Shown piece by piece: positions 34,555 to 43,728 of a stretch of DNA of 64,000 bases (within the stretch, counting starts at the first letter, position 1; each line of letters starts with the position of its first letter). The stretch lies in the NCBI GenBank assembly GCA_964618785.1, contig CAZUCY010000003.1, positions 1 to 64,000 on the forward strand, written 5' to 3'. The notes below the pieces were generated by a model. That model did not search any database and had not been told where the DNA came from. It saw nothing but the letters and a program-made list of their open reading frames with translations. The position numbers were made by a program, and so were the translations under genes. The DNA is from FEN-1297 sp964618785 (GTDB taxonomy: Bacteria; Bacteroidota; Ignavibacteria; Ignavibacteriales; Ignavibacteriaceae).

Positions 34555-35208
34555 ATGAAGTTAATTCCACATAATTTTTTAGGTGCATTTGTTATTTCAA
34601 TATTAATGCTAAGCATAAATTATGCTCAAAATTTAAATTTGACAGAAATAATTGGAAATTGGGAGTCTGTAAGCAGTGAAAACAGCCATGTGGAATCTAT
34701 CAGATTTGATCTTGACAGTACATTTTATATCCAATCGGTTCTGAGCGCCGAATATTCTTACATTATAGTTGGTAATAAAATGATTGCAAAGTTATTAAAT
34801 TCAAAAAAAATATTTATAGATACAACTGATATTGTTATTAAGAAAGACACATTAATTAGTATTTTAAGAAGAAATGGTAATGAAGAAATCACAACCATGG
34901 TAAGAATCCCCGGTGAAATTTCTGATTCGGCTGGCATTGCCGGGAATTATAAATGGAAATATCCAAATGCACATACAGCTTTTTCAAAATTTACTAAGGA
35001 TGGAGTTTGGCTCTTTCGGCTTCCTATAGAAACTTACTATGGTAAGTATAAAATATCATCTGATTCAATAATATTTTCTTATACTGGTTTGCCCGCCCAT
35101 ATAATGAAATTCTGGCTTGATAGTAAAGTTCTTATACTAACGGATAATAATACCGGGAAAGAAACTTTATACAGAAAAGTTGATTATTTTGTCAAAGAAG
35201 ATAAATAA
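34555..35208 (+). CDS. secreted lipocalin-like protein, unknown function
   Basis: The 217-residue product has a signal peptide (about residues 1-24, LMLSINYAQ) and then a beta-rich body opening with LTEIIGNWESVSSE, the typical start of lipocalin-like or DUF-type small barrel domains (G-x-W). A second, similar unit begins near residue 128 (IAGNYKWKYPNAHTAFSKF), so the protein may be a duplicated half-barrel. No catalytic motif or recognised family was found. It is monocistronic, convergent with the PEP carboxylase gene. Confidence 0.6.
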   Translation: MKLIPHNFLGAFVISILMLSINYAQNLNLTEIIGNWESVSSENSHVESIRFDLDSTFYIQSVLSAEYSYIIVGNKMIAKLLNSKKIFIDTTDIVIKKDTLISILRRNGNEEITTMVRIPGEISDSAGIAGNYKWKYPNAHTAFSKFTKDGVWLFRLPIETYYGKYKISSDSIIFSYTGLPAHIMKFWLDSKVLILTDNNTGKETLYRKVDYFVKEDK

Positions 35209-35285
35209 TTCTTCTTTTTTAATAATTATGGATTCCGCTCGCGATTAATCGTCTTAACTAAGGGGCCAGCTGAATCAGGTTTATT

Positions 35286-38096
35286 TCATCCCGTATTCCT
35301 CACCCCGGCAGCAATACCGTTAACAGTAGAGCGAAGTAGCATTAGAAGAGATTCTCTTTTGAATTTGGTAAGATTCTTCATTCTGAACTGTTTTATAAAT
35401 TTTACCTGTATAAAACTGATTGGGTCAATATAAGGATTGCGAAGTAAAAGAGACTGCTGGAGGGATTTATCATAATCTAGCAAATTTTCTTCCCCTGTGA
35501 TTGCAAGAACAGTTCTGCAGGAAAGCTCATACTCATTATTAATCATGTCAAAAATCTCTTTACCTTTTTCCTTTTTGGAATATAGTGAGAGATATTCCCT
35601 GCCTATTATCATGTCTGTTTTCATAAGGACCATTTCAATATTTGAAACAAGAACCTGGAAGAACTCCCACTCTCTATACATATTTTTAATATCTTCCGGG
35701 GACGCAGTCTTATTTTTAATACATTGGTTTATTGCCGAGCCGAAACCATACCAGCCGGAAATAGTTTGACGGTTTTGAGTCCATGCAAATACCCAGGGAA
35801 TTGCTCTTAAATTGTATAGTTCCTTGCTTTTATCTCTTGAAGAAGGACGCGAGCCGATTTCTATATGTTCTATTATATCAATAGGAGTTATATTTCTAAA
35901 ATAATTCAAAAAATCAGGGTGATTAATAAGTTCTCTATAATATGATAATGCATTGGTGGATATATTCTCAAATAAATCACTGTACTTATCAAATTTATCT
36001 TTTGTCTTTTTTAATGTTGAGCTGATTGTTGTACTTAAAACGGCAGAAGCCATTAATTCAAGATTATTTTCCGCAATTTCAGGGATTAAATATTTAGAAG
36101 AAATCATTTCACCCTGCTCGGTTATTTTTATTTTTCCTTCAATTGTACCGCTTGGCTGAGCCAGAATAGATTTATTGACCGGTCCGCCGCCCCTTGAGAT
36201 ACTTCCTCCCCTGCCGTGAAACAAAATTAATTCTATTTTCCTTTTGTCGCATAATTTCTTCAAATACTTTTGCGTCTTATATAATTCGTAGTTTGATGTA
36301 ACAATACCTCCGTCTTTATTGCTGTCGGAATATCCAAGCATTATTTTTTGAATGTTGCCGCGTAATTTCAAATGCTGGGAATACGCAGTATTGTCAAATA
36401 ACTCCTGCATTATTATATGAGCTTTTTTAAGATCATTTATAGTTTCAAATAAGGGAAGTATATCAAAATGTGAGTAAAATATTCTCTTGTTTGCTATACT
36501 AATTAACCCTGCTTCTTTTGCCAATAATAATGCGGTAAGAACATCACTGACAGCCGAACAGTTGCTTATTATGTAATCGTTGCAGGCATTTGCGGCAATA
36601 TTTTCTTTTCCCCACTTAATAACACCGAATTCATTTATTATTTGCAGAGTCTTAAGGCTAAGACGGCAGAAATTATTTCTTAATGGTCTTGAATTTGTTA
36701 TTTCTGAAGTCAGTACAGATATTTTATCTGTCTCGCTTAACAATTTAAAATTATCGTTTAATTCAGCATAACATAGTATTTCATTTATCGCTGCTAATAA
36801 AAGTGATGCGTTCTGTCGTATGTCCATTGCAGCTAATCTAAATCCGAAAGTTTTCACTTTATAAATTATAGGCAAAAGAACAGACTCTGCTATTATCTTC
36901 CCCTTATTGTCTATTAAACTTGAATACATTAAGTATAAATCATCTAAAAATTCCAATGAATTTTTATAACCGATGCATGTCGGTTCCGCAGCCGGGCTCA
37001 AAATCTGTTTAGCTCCCTCTAATTTATGCCCGATGAGCATTAGCTTTGTCCGGTAAACTTCGGATGGATCACGGGGTACTTTATCGTCCGTATTACTACC
37101 AAAATTTATTCTATCTGTCAAAATAGACCTTTTCAATTCCTTACTTACCGGAACAGCATTTACAGAAGAGCTTAAAGTGATATGCAGTGGTACTAAATCC
37201 CTTTGATATAAACTAATAATCTGTCTTTTATTGTTTAGTAAAGTAGTTTTTGTAATATCCACGGTTACATAAGGATGTCCGTCCCTATCCCCGCCAATCC
37301 ATGAACCGAATTTTAATATTGAAGGGGCATTATCATTTATATCATAGATAGATTTCAATTTCTTATTTAATGATTGATAAAAATCAGGAATTAAATCATA
37401 TAATACTTCTTTAAAAAAGAATAATCCGTGTTGAATTTCATCTTTCACTGTGACTTTGTGAAAACGAACTTCGTTTGATTGCCACAGCAGTGTTATTTCC
37501 GTCTGAAGCCTTAGTCGAATTTCCTCTATTTCATCAACAGTATTAATGTAAAGTTCCTTCGTCAGTAAAAGACGGCTTATTATTAATATCTTCCGTAAAA
37601 TCGTCTGCCGTGCGGCTTCAGTAGGGTGCGCGGTAAAAACAGGTATAATTTCTATTTGATTAAGGATTCTCTTTAATTTTTCCCTGCCGACTTTCTCAGA
37701 CTTTAATCGTATTAGAACATTTGTAAGCGATCCTGTTTCCGGAAGTTTATTCTGAACAACTTTATTTCTTTGAATTCTAATTCTATGTACTTCATCCGCA
37801 GCATTTACAAGAATGAAGTAGATAGAAAAAGCTTTCACCACCTTAGTTGCCTTTTCTATACTGAAAGAATTGATCACAGTTATAATTTCAGCTATAATTG
37901 AATCGCTATTTCCATCCTGCGGTTCGTTTCTGAGTTGCTTTGTTAATGATCTAAGTCTTTCAACTGCTTCATATACGCTCTTTCCGGCTTGTTTTTTTAG
38001 AACATTGCCCAAAATAGTTCCAAGTTCTTTAATATCTCTTTTTAGGGGTGCATCCTCTATAAAATCTTCAAGGTGTTTGAGAGACATTTTATTCAT
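35286..38096 (-). CDS. ppc: phosphoenolpyruvate carboxylase
   Basis: The enzyme carboxylates PEP to oxaloacetate to refill the TCA cycle. At 936 residues it has normal length. The catalytic histidine His157 lies in FTAHPTEAARQT. GSWIGGDRDGHPYV, LGYSDSNKDGGI and FHGRGGSISRGGGP form the active site. The C-terminus ends with the conserved STVNGIAAGVRNTG. It is a single gene with a divergent neighbour encoding a cell-wall amidase. No lesions were seen. Confidence 0.96.
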   Translation of the reverse strand: MNKMSLKHLEDFIEDAPLKRDIKELGTILGNVLKKQAGKSVYEAVERLRSLTKQLRNEPQDGNSDSIIAEIITVINSFSIEKATKVVKAFSIYFILVNAADEVHRIRIQRNKVVQNKLPETGSLTNVLIRLKSEKVGREKLKRILNQIEIIPVFTAHPTEAARQTILRKILIISRLLLTKELYINTVDEIEEIRLRLQTEITLLWQSNEVRFHKVTVKDEIQHGLFFFKEVLYDLIPDFYQSLNKKLKSIYDINDNAPSILKFGSWIGGDRDGHPYVTVDITKTTLLNNKRQIISLYQRDLVPLHITLSSSVNAVPVSKELKRSILTDRINFGSNTDDKVPRDPSEVYRTKLMLIGHKLEGAKQILSPAAEPTCIGYKNSLEFLDDLYLMYSSLIDNKGKIIAESVLLPIIYKVKTFGFRLAAMDIRQNASLLLAAINEILCYAELNDNFKLLSETDKISVLTSEITNSRPLRNNFCRLSLKTLQIINEFGVIKWGKENIAANACNDYIISNCSAVSDVLTALLLAKEAGLISIANKRIFYSHFDILPLFETINDLKKAHIIMQELFDNTAYSQHLKLRGNIQKIMLGYSDSNKDGGIVTSNYELYKTQKYLKKLCDKRKIELILFHGRGGSISRGGGPVNKSILAQPSGTIEGKIKITEQGEMISSKYLIPEIAENNLELMASAVLSTTISSTLKKTKDKFDKYSDLFENISTNALSYYRELINHPDFLNYFRNITPIDIIEHIEIGSRPSSRDKSKELYNLRAIPWVFAWTQNRQTISGWYGFGSAINQCIKNKTASPEDIKNMYREWEFFQVLVSNIEMVLMKTDMIIGREYLSLYSKKEKGKEIFDMINNEYELSCRTVLAITGEENLLDYDKSLQQSLLLRNPYIDPISFIQVKFIKQFRMKNLTKFKRESLLMLLRSTVNGIAAGVRNTG

Positions 38097-38243
38097 AATT
38101 ATTTCTATATTTTTCTTATATTATAATACAAAAATATAATAAAGTAAAAAGTGATTTCTTTCGGCTTTATTTTGCATAGCATGAGTTATTAACTAATTTT
38201 GAATGATGGATATTTAATCAGTTATTATTTAAAGGCTGACGAT

Positions 38244-41200
38244 ATGAAATTTATCTTTTTGGTTACCATTTCGATTATTTTAACTTGTATCGTTTTCGGA
38301 TGTGGGTCAGAACCGGTAACTAAAGATGTAATCCCTGAAAAGTATAATCCAAGCATTACCCAAAAGGTAAGTGAATTTAGAATAGATTTTGTATACCGCA
38401 AACTTAAATTTAATATTCCGTTTGGTTCTCAAATCGATTCTATTGATGCAGATACACTTAAAAAGTCTATTAGAATAGAACTTAATGAGAATTTTAGTTA
38501 CCAGCCATTTAGAAAAGAAAATATAAATGCAATTTATTCCGAGGTAAAAAGTGTTTTCGGCGATAAGTTTGCCGATTATTTATACACTATCAAAACGCTA
38601 AAACATCCCATCGAAGAACTGATTCCTAATTATTATCGAAATGATCCATCGAAATATGACAGTACAAGATTACAGTTAAATATGTATTCCCGACATGCGC
38701 CTGTTGTCCGGAATGTCAGCAAGGGATATGTGCCGTCAAATGGATTGTTTGGTGAAAATATCGTATTATGGCCAAGTCATGGCTGGTACTATAATAATAA
38801 AGAAGGACGCTGGGAATGGCAGCGGCCAAGGCTTTTTCAATCCGTCGAAGATGTATTACCGTTATCGTTTGTGGTTCCGTATTTAATGCCGATGCTTGAG
38901 AATGCAGGAGCAATAGTCTTTGATCCGAGGGAAAGGGATATCCAAAAGAATTCAGTTGTTGTTGACAATGACTCTCCGGCAGATATAAAATTGAAGTATT
39001 ACATTGAAATGAGCTCCAATAAAAAGAATAGTTGGAAAGAGGGCAGCATCGGATTTGCAGTAGGTAAATTTCCTTATTCTTCAGGTTACAATCCTTTTAC
39101 TAAAGGAACTAGCCGTATGATTATTTCAGATACAGTTGAATCTGCTTCTGCCTGTTGGATTCCGAAGATTCCCGCAAAAGGTAATTATGCGGTTTATATT
39201 TCGTATTCTGCATCTGCAAATAATGCCTCTGATGTAGAATATGTCGTTTACCATGGAGGTACAAAAACAAATTTCATTGTTAACCAAAAAATAGGCGGAA
39301 ACACATGGATTTATCTGGGGGAGTTTAAATTTGATAAAGGCTATAATCCTGAAAGAGATAAGGTCGTATTATCTAATATAAGTAATAAACCGGGTGAAAT
39401 TATTTCTGCCGATGCAATTCGGTTCGGCGGTGGTGAAGGGATAATTGAAAGAGGAGGAAATACAAGCGATCGACCTAAAATATTTGAAGCTGCAAGATAT
39501 TATTTGCAATATGCTGGCATTCCGGACACATTGGTTTATGATTTAGATCATGATACAAATGATTATTCGGATGATTATAAAAGTCGTGCAGAATATGTTA
39601 ATTATCTATACGGTAAACCTTTTGGACCAAATATGGATAGAGATGTTAAAGGACTCGGTATTCCAATTGATCTTTCTCTTGCTTTTCACACCGATGCAGG
39701 AATAATGCATAATGATACTTCATTCGGCACTCTGGCAATTTATAGTATTCCTGATGCAAAAATGAAGGACGTCTTCCCCGATGAGTCATCAAGATATGTC
39801 AACAGGGATCTTGCTGATATAATTCAAACTCAAATTGTGAATGATATACGTGCAAAATATGATTCAACCTGGACAAGAAGACAGCTTAAGAATGCAGATT
39901 ATAGTGAAGTAGTTCGTCCCAATGTTCCTTCAGTTTTAGTGGAACTATTATCGCATCAAAATCTCAATGACATGAAACTAGCACTTGATCCCAGTTTTCG
40001 CTTTGATGTTTCAAGAGCAATCTATAAAGGAATATTACGTTTCTTGTCTACTCAATATAAATATCCATATGCTGTTGAACCTCTGCCTGTAAAAAGTTTC
40101 AGTTCCTCCTTTGATCAAGATGGAAATGTTATCCTGAGATGGAAACCGGCTGATGACACGCTTGAACCAACAGCAATGCCCGAAAAATATATTGTTTACG
40201 CAAGAATTAACGACGGCAGCTTTGACAATGGTGTAGTTGTTGATGAACCACATGTAATTCTCAAAGATATTGAACCCGGAGTTATATATAGTTATAAAGT
40301 GACTGCTGTTAATAAAGGGGGGGAAAGTTTTCCTTCGGAGATTCTTTCTGTTTGCAGATTGAAAAATAATAAAGAACCTGTTTTAATAATCAATGGATTT
40401 TATAGAACTTCTGGACCGGCAGTTATTGAAGATTCAAAGTACAATGGATTTTTTAACACTATTGATCCCGGAATCCCTGATAAATATGATTTAAGCTTTA
40501 CAGGTAATCAATATGATTTTGATTCCACACATCCATTTATTTCTAATGATGAACCGGGCTGGGGGGCAAGTTATGCTGATTATGAAGCAAAAATTATTGC
40601 CGGTAATACATTTGATTATCCTTATATACATGGTGTATCAATAAAAGAATCAGGATATTCTTTTGTCTCTGCCGGAGTTGAGGCTGTAGAGGATAGTTCG
40701 TTTGGTATTTTTAATTATAAATTCGTCGATTTGATATTAGGTGAACAGAAATATGCTAATTTTAAAAAAGAAAGAGTTGATTCCCTTGAAAAGGATAATT
40801 ATAAGACATTTCCGAAGAAACTTCAAAAGATAATTGAAAAATACACTCAATCGGGAGGAAATTTATTTATTTCCGGTTCTTATGTGGGAAGTGATTTATT
40901 TAATAATCAAAAAACGGACAGCACGGAAATAAATTTCGCGGAAAAAGTTCTTAAATATAAATTGGATACAGACCATGCTTCAAGAAACGGAGAAGTGTAT
41001 TCTGTGAATACTGATTTTATTAAGGGATTTACTAATATTAAATTTAATACAGAGCTTAATGATTCAATTTATGCAGCACAAGCTCCCGATGCAATAAATA
41101 GTGCAGACGGCAGTAAGGTAATCCTTCGTTACACTGAAAATAAATTTCCTGCAGGTATTGCATACAAAGCAAAATATGGAATCATAATTTTGGGATTCCC

Positions 41201-41273
41201 ATTTGAGACAATAAAGACCGAAATTGAAAGAAATCTTATAATGAAGGAAGTTATCAATTATCTGCTAAAGTAA
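38244..41273 (+). CDS. lipoprotein amidase with golvesin-like and Fn3 domains
   Basis: A 1009-residue lipoprotein (start at the ATG at 38244, lipobox IVFGC) of the type often annotated as golvesin C-terminal-like or xanthan lyase. The amidase-like part is split: PSHGWYYN near residue 175 has the first zinc-ligand-like histidine. A golvesin-like beta insertion follows (about 250-405, ending SADAIRFGGGEG). LSLAFHTDAG and SVLVELLSHQN (about 475-575) match the IHxNA and VExGFxSN motifs of N-acetylmuramoyl-L-alanine amidases. A fibronectin type III domain follows (about 615-705), then a flavodoxin/GATase-like C-terminal domain. It probably acts on peptidoglycan in the periplasm. That role is inferred from motifs. 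Confidence 0.75.
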   Translation: MKFIFLVTISIILTCIVFGCGSEPVTKDVIPEKYNPSITQKVSEFRIDFVYRKLKFNIPFGSQIDSIDADTLKKSIRIELNENFSYQPFRKENINAIYSEVKSVFGDKFADYLYTIKTLKHPIEELIPNYYRNDPSKYDSTRLQLNMYSRHAPVVRNVSKGYVPSNGLFGENIVLWPSHGWYYNNKEGRWEWQRPRLFQSVEDVLPLSFVVPYLMPMLENAGAIVFDPRERDIQKNSVVVDNDSPADIKLKYYIEMSSNKKNSWKEGSIGFAVGKFPYSSGYNPFTKGTSRMIISDTVESASACWIPKIPAKGNYAVYISYSASANNASDVEYVVYHGGTKTNFIVNQKIGGNTWIYLGEFKFDKGYNPERDKVVLSNISNKPGEIISADAIRFGGGEGIIERGGNTSDRPKIFEAARYYLQYAGIPDTLVYDLDHDTNDYSDDYKSRAEYVNYLYGKPFGPNMDRDVKGLGIPIDLSLAFHTDAGIMHNDTSFGTLAIYSIPDAKMKDVFPDESSRYVNRDLADIIQTQIVNDIRAKYDSTWTRRQLKNADYSEVVRPNVPSVLVELLSHQNLNDMKLALDPSFRFDVSRAIYKGILRFLSTQYKYPYAVEPLPVKSFSSSFDQDGNVILRWKPADDTLEPTAMPEKYIVYARINDGSFDNGVVVDEPHVILKDIEPGVIYSYKVTAVNKGGESFPSEILSVCRLKNNKEPVLIINGFYRTSGPAVIEDSKYNGFFNTIDPGIPDKYDLSFTGNQYDFDSTHPFISNDEPGWGASYADYEAKIIAGNTFDYPYIHGVSIKESGYSFVSAGVEAVEDSSFGIFNYKFVDLILGEQKYANFKKERVDSLEKDNYKTFPKKLQKIIEKYTQSGGNLFISGSYVGSDLFNNQKTDSTEINFAEKVLKYKLDTDHASRNGEVYSVNTDFIKGFTNIKFNTELNDSIYAAQAPDAINSADGSKVILRYTENKFPAGIAYKAKYGIIILGFPFETIKTEIERNLIMKEVINYLLK

Positions 41274-41451
41274 AATTGTAAGATATTAATCGGTATATAT
41301 AACATCTATTTTAATTTTTATTGATAAATAGGATATTTATACTTAAAATTGTATTATAAATGAAGTTATTGTAAAGTATGATTAGTTAGGACATATTTTT
41401 TGTTAATTATTGTTTCTTAATTTCTGACAATAATTGAAAGGGGGCTAAATC

Positions 41452-42023
41452 ATGAATTTAGCGTACAAAATTTTATTTATTGCATTTCTTTTCTTTCAGA
41501 TTTCAATATATGCCGTAGATCAATTAACCGTTCAGAATCCGGATGTATGGGGTGCAAAACCAGGATATATTGATAAAGCAACTTTAGTAATTGAACCTAT
41601 CGGGGGATATGTCGAGCAATCCTTATATCTTACTTATTCAGATCATAATCAATTTTCTGGGGGTACTCAACCTGAAATAAAACACAGCTTCGAACTTCCC
41701 CCAAGCTCGGTCATAACTGATTTATGGCTCTGTATTGGGGATGCGCAATGCAGGGAGTTATGATGGAAACCTGGAAAGCCAGATCAATAATATATGATAG
41801 TATTGTAGTTAAGAAGCCTAATCCGGCTTTATTGACAATGAATGCAAATCAATATGATCTGCAAATTTATCTTTTAACTCCGGGAGGCAACCGCAGGGTA
41901 AAAATAAAATTTGTAACACCGACAACATGGTTTGAGAATACAGTTTCTGCTGTCGCCCCGTTTAATTTTCTTAATTCCAATAATACAACTAAAATGTTTT
42001 GTAATCAGGATAGGAGTCAGTAA
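41452..42023 (+). pseudogene. VIT-domain protein gene, frameshifted and truncated
   Basis: The start at 41452 follows AAAGGGGG. The signal-bearing N-terminus continues as GYIDKATLVIEPIGGYVEQ and FELPPSSVITDLWLCIGD, the beginning of a vault/inter-alpha-trypsin (VIT) domain. At about 41740-41750 the frame breaks. The rest of the domain (MQGVMMETWKARSIIYDSIV, NQYDLQIYLLTPGGNRRVKI) is readable in the frame one missing base away. It then ends at 42021-42023 after only about 190 residues in total, whereas relatives continue into a long C-terminal region. The gene is therefore both frameshifted and C-terminally truncated. The stop overlaps the start of the amidase gene (TAATG). A single sequencing indel could explain the first defect but not the truncation. 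Confidence 0.75.
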
Positions 42024-43702
42024 TGAAACCAAAGTATTACAAATTCCTTTTGCTTCTACTTATTTCAATCTCTTCATTTTTTTTTGGTGCGATATTTATT
42101 ATAACTAATGAAAATTCAACGATTACAAAAGAAGTGATTACTGCAGCCGAAAATATAATCGGCTTAAAATTTTCGGAAGCTCAACAGGATACCATGCTGG
42201 GATTACTAAACGATCGTTTAATGAATTATGAAAGTATAAGAAAGATAAACCTTCCAAATAATATTCCCCCGGCTTTTTTCTTCAATCCCATTCCTGAAGG
42301 CTTCAATGCCCCTGCCGGAAAATCATCTTTCGTCTTAAGCGATTATTCGAAGACTGAATTGCCTAAAGATAAAAATAATCTTGCTTTTTACTCAGTAGGT
42401 CAGCTATCCTATCTGATTAAAACAAGGCAGATTACATCAGTTCAGTTAACAAATTTATTTATAGAAAGATTAAAAAAGTACAGCCCTGATTTACATTGTA
42501 CTGTTACTTTGACGGAAGATATTGCTAATGAAGAAGCGCAAAAAGCAGATAAAGAAATTGCCGAAGGTAAATATCTCGGGGTGTTACATGGTATTCCTTA
42601 TGGTGTCAAAGATTTATTTGATACAAAATTTTATAAAACAACATGGGGCGCTGCGCCGTATAAAGATCAATTGATTGATGAAGATGCGACCATTATTAAG
42701 AGACTAAAAGAAGCCGGCGCTGTCCTGATTGCCAAGTTATCTATGGGCGAATTGGCTATGGATGATGTTTGGTTTGGCGGATTGACGAGAAATCCCTGGG
42801 ATACCACGCAGGGTTCCAGCGGCTCATCGGCAGGTTCTGCTGCTGCTGTGTCCGCAGGACTTGTTCCCTTTGCTATCGGTACTGAAACATGGGGCTCAAT
42901 TGTTTCGCCTGCTACAAAGTGCGGAGATACCGGCTTAAGACCTACTTACGGGCGTGTAAGTAGGCATGGAGCAATGGCTCTGTGCTGGTCGATGGATAAA
43001 ATAGGGCCGATTTGCCGCAATGTTGAAGATTGTGCGATTGTATTTAATTATATTTATGGACCTGATGGGATTGACCAAACTCTCTATAATTATCCATTCA
43101 GTTATTCACCCGAAATTAACTTAAAAGGAATGAGAATCGGTTATTTGGATGATGATTTTGACAGCCCATATTCTTTTAAGACTAATGATTCATTAACAAT
43201 TATTGAACTAAAAAAGCTTGGAACTATCCTCGTACCTATTAAGCTTCCGGATATTCCTGTTAATGACATTGCTTTAATACTTGATTCGGAAGCCGGTGCT
43301 GCTTTTGATGAGTTGACCCGGAGCGGAAAGGATGTTATGCTTGCAAGACAAGGTAAATATAATTGGCCCAATATCTTCCGTTCAGCAAGATTTATTCCGG
43401 CAGTTGAATATGTAAACGCAAATAGAATACGTTATTTGCTTATTCAGGAAATGGAAAAAATGCTGAATCAAAATAAAATAGATATTTACCTTGCGCCATC
43501 CGATGAAGGCGACAATTCATTAACTACTAATCTTACCGGGCATCCGCTTGTAGTCGTTCCAAATGGTTTCATTGAAAATATACACCCAACAAGTATAACA
43601 TTTGTCGGGCGCCTGTTTGATGAAGGTAAAATTCTTGCGGTAGCTAAAGCTTATCAGGATGCAACAGGATTTCATCTAAAGCACCCGCCTTTGTTTAAAT
43701 AA
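42023..43702 (+). CDS. exported amidase (amidase-signature family)
   Basis: A 559-residue amide hydrolase. An N-terminal hydrophobic signal/anchor (about residues 7-27) exports it. The Ser-cisSer-Lys triad is in place: Lys196 in GIPYGVKDLFDT, the Ser-Ser pair at 265-266 in QGSSGSSAGSAAAV, and nucleophile Ser292 in TETWGSIVSPA. The sequence is related to GatA, but the export signal and the absence of gatB/gatC argue for a catabolic or peptide-amide role rather than Gln-tRNA synthesis. A region at about 30-100 before the catalytic core is lineage-specific. The start codon overlaps the stop of the degraded VIT gene. Confidence 0.88.
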   Translation: MKPKYYKFLLLLLISISSFFFGAIFIITNENSTITKEVITAAENIIGLKFSEAQQDTMLGLLNDRLMNYESIRKINLPNNIPPAFFFNPIPEGFNAPAGKSSFVLSDYSKTELPKDKNNLAFYSVGQLSYLIKTRQITSVQLTNLFIERLKKYSPDLHCTVTLTEDIANEEAQKADKEIAEGKYLGVLHGIPYGVKDLFDTKFYKTTWGAAPYKDQLIDEDATIIKRLKEAGAVLIAKLSMGELAMDDVWFGGLTRNPWDTTQGSSGSSAGSAAAVSAGLVPFAIGTETWGSIVSPATKCGDTGLRPTYGRVSRHGAMALCWSMDKIGPICRNVEDCAIVFNYIYGPDGIDQTLYNYPFSYSPEINLKGMRIGYLDDDFDSPYSFKTNDSLTIIELKKLGTILVPIKLPDIPVNDIALILDSEAGAAFDELTRSGKDVMLARQGKYNWPNIFRSARFIPAVEYVNANRIRYLLIQEMEKMLNQNKIDIYLAPSDEGDNSLTTNLTGHPLVVVPNGFIENIHPTSITFVGRLFDEGKILAVAKAYQDATGFHLKHPPLFK

Positions 43703-43728
43703 GCTGTATATATTCAAGGAAAACATTA

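Noticed and set aside
42023..43702. Calling the amidase GatA of the Glu-tRNA(Gln) amidotransferase
   Set aside because: It has an export signal and no gatB/gatC neighbours, so only a general amidase-signature call is justified.
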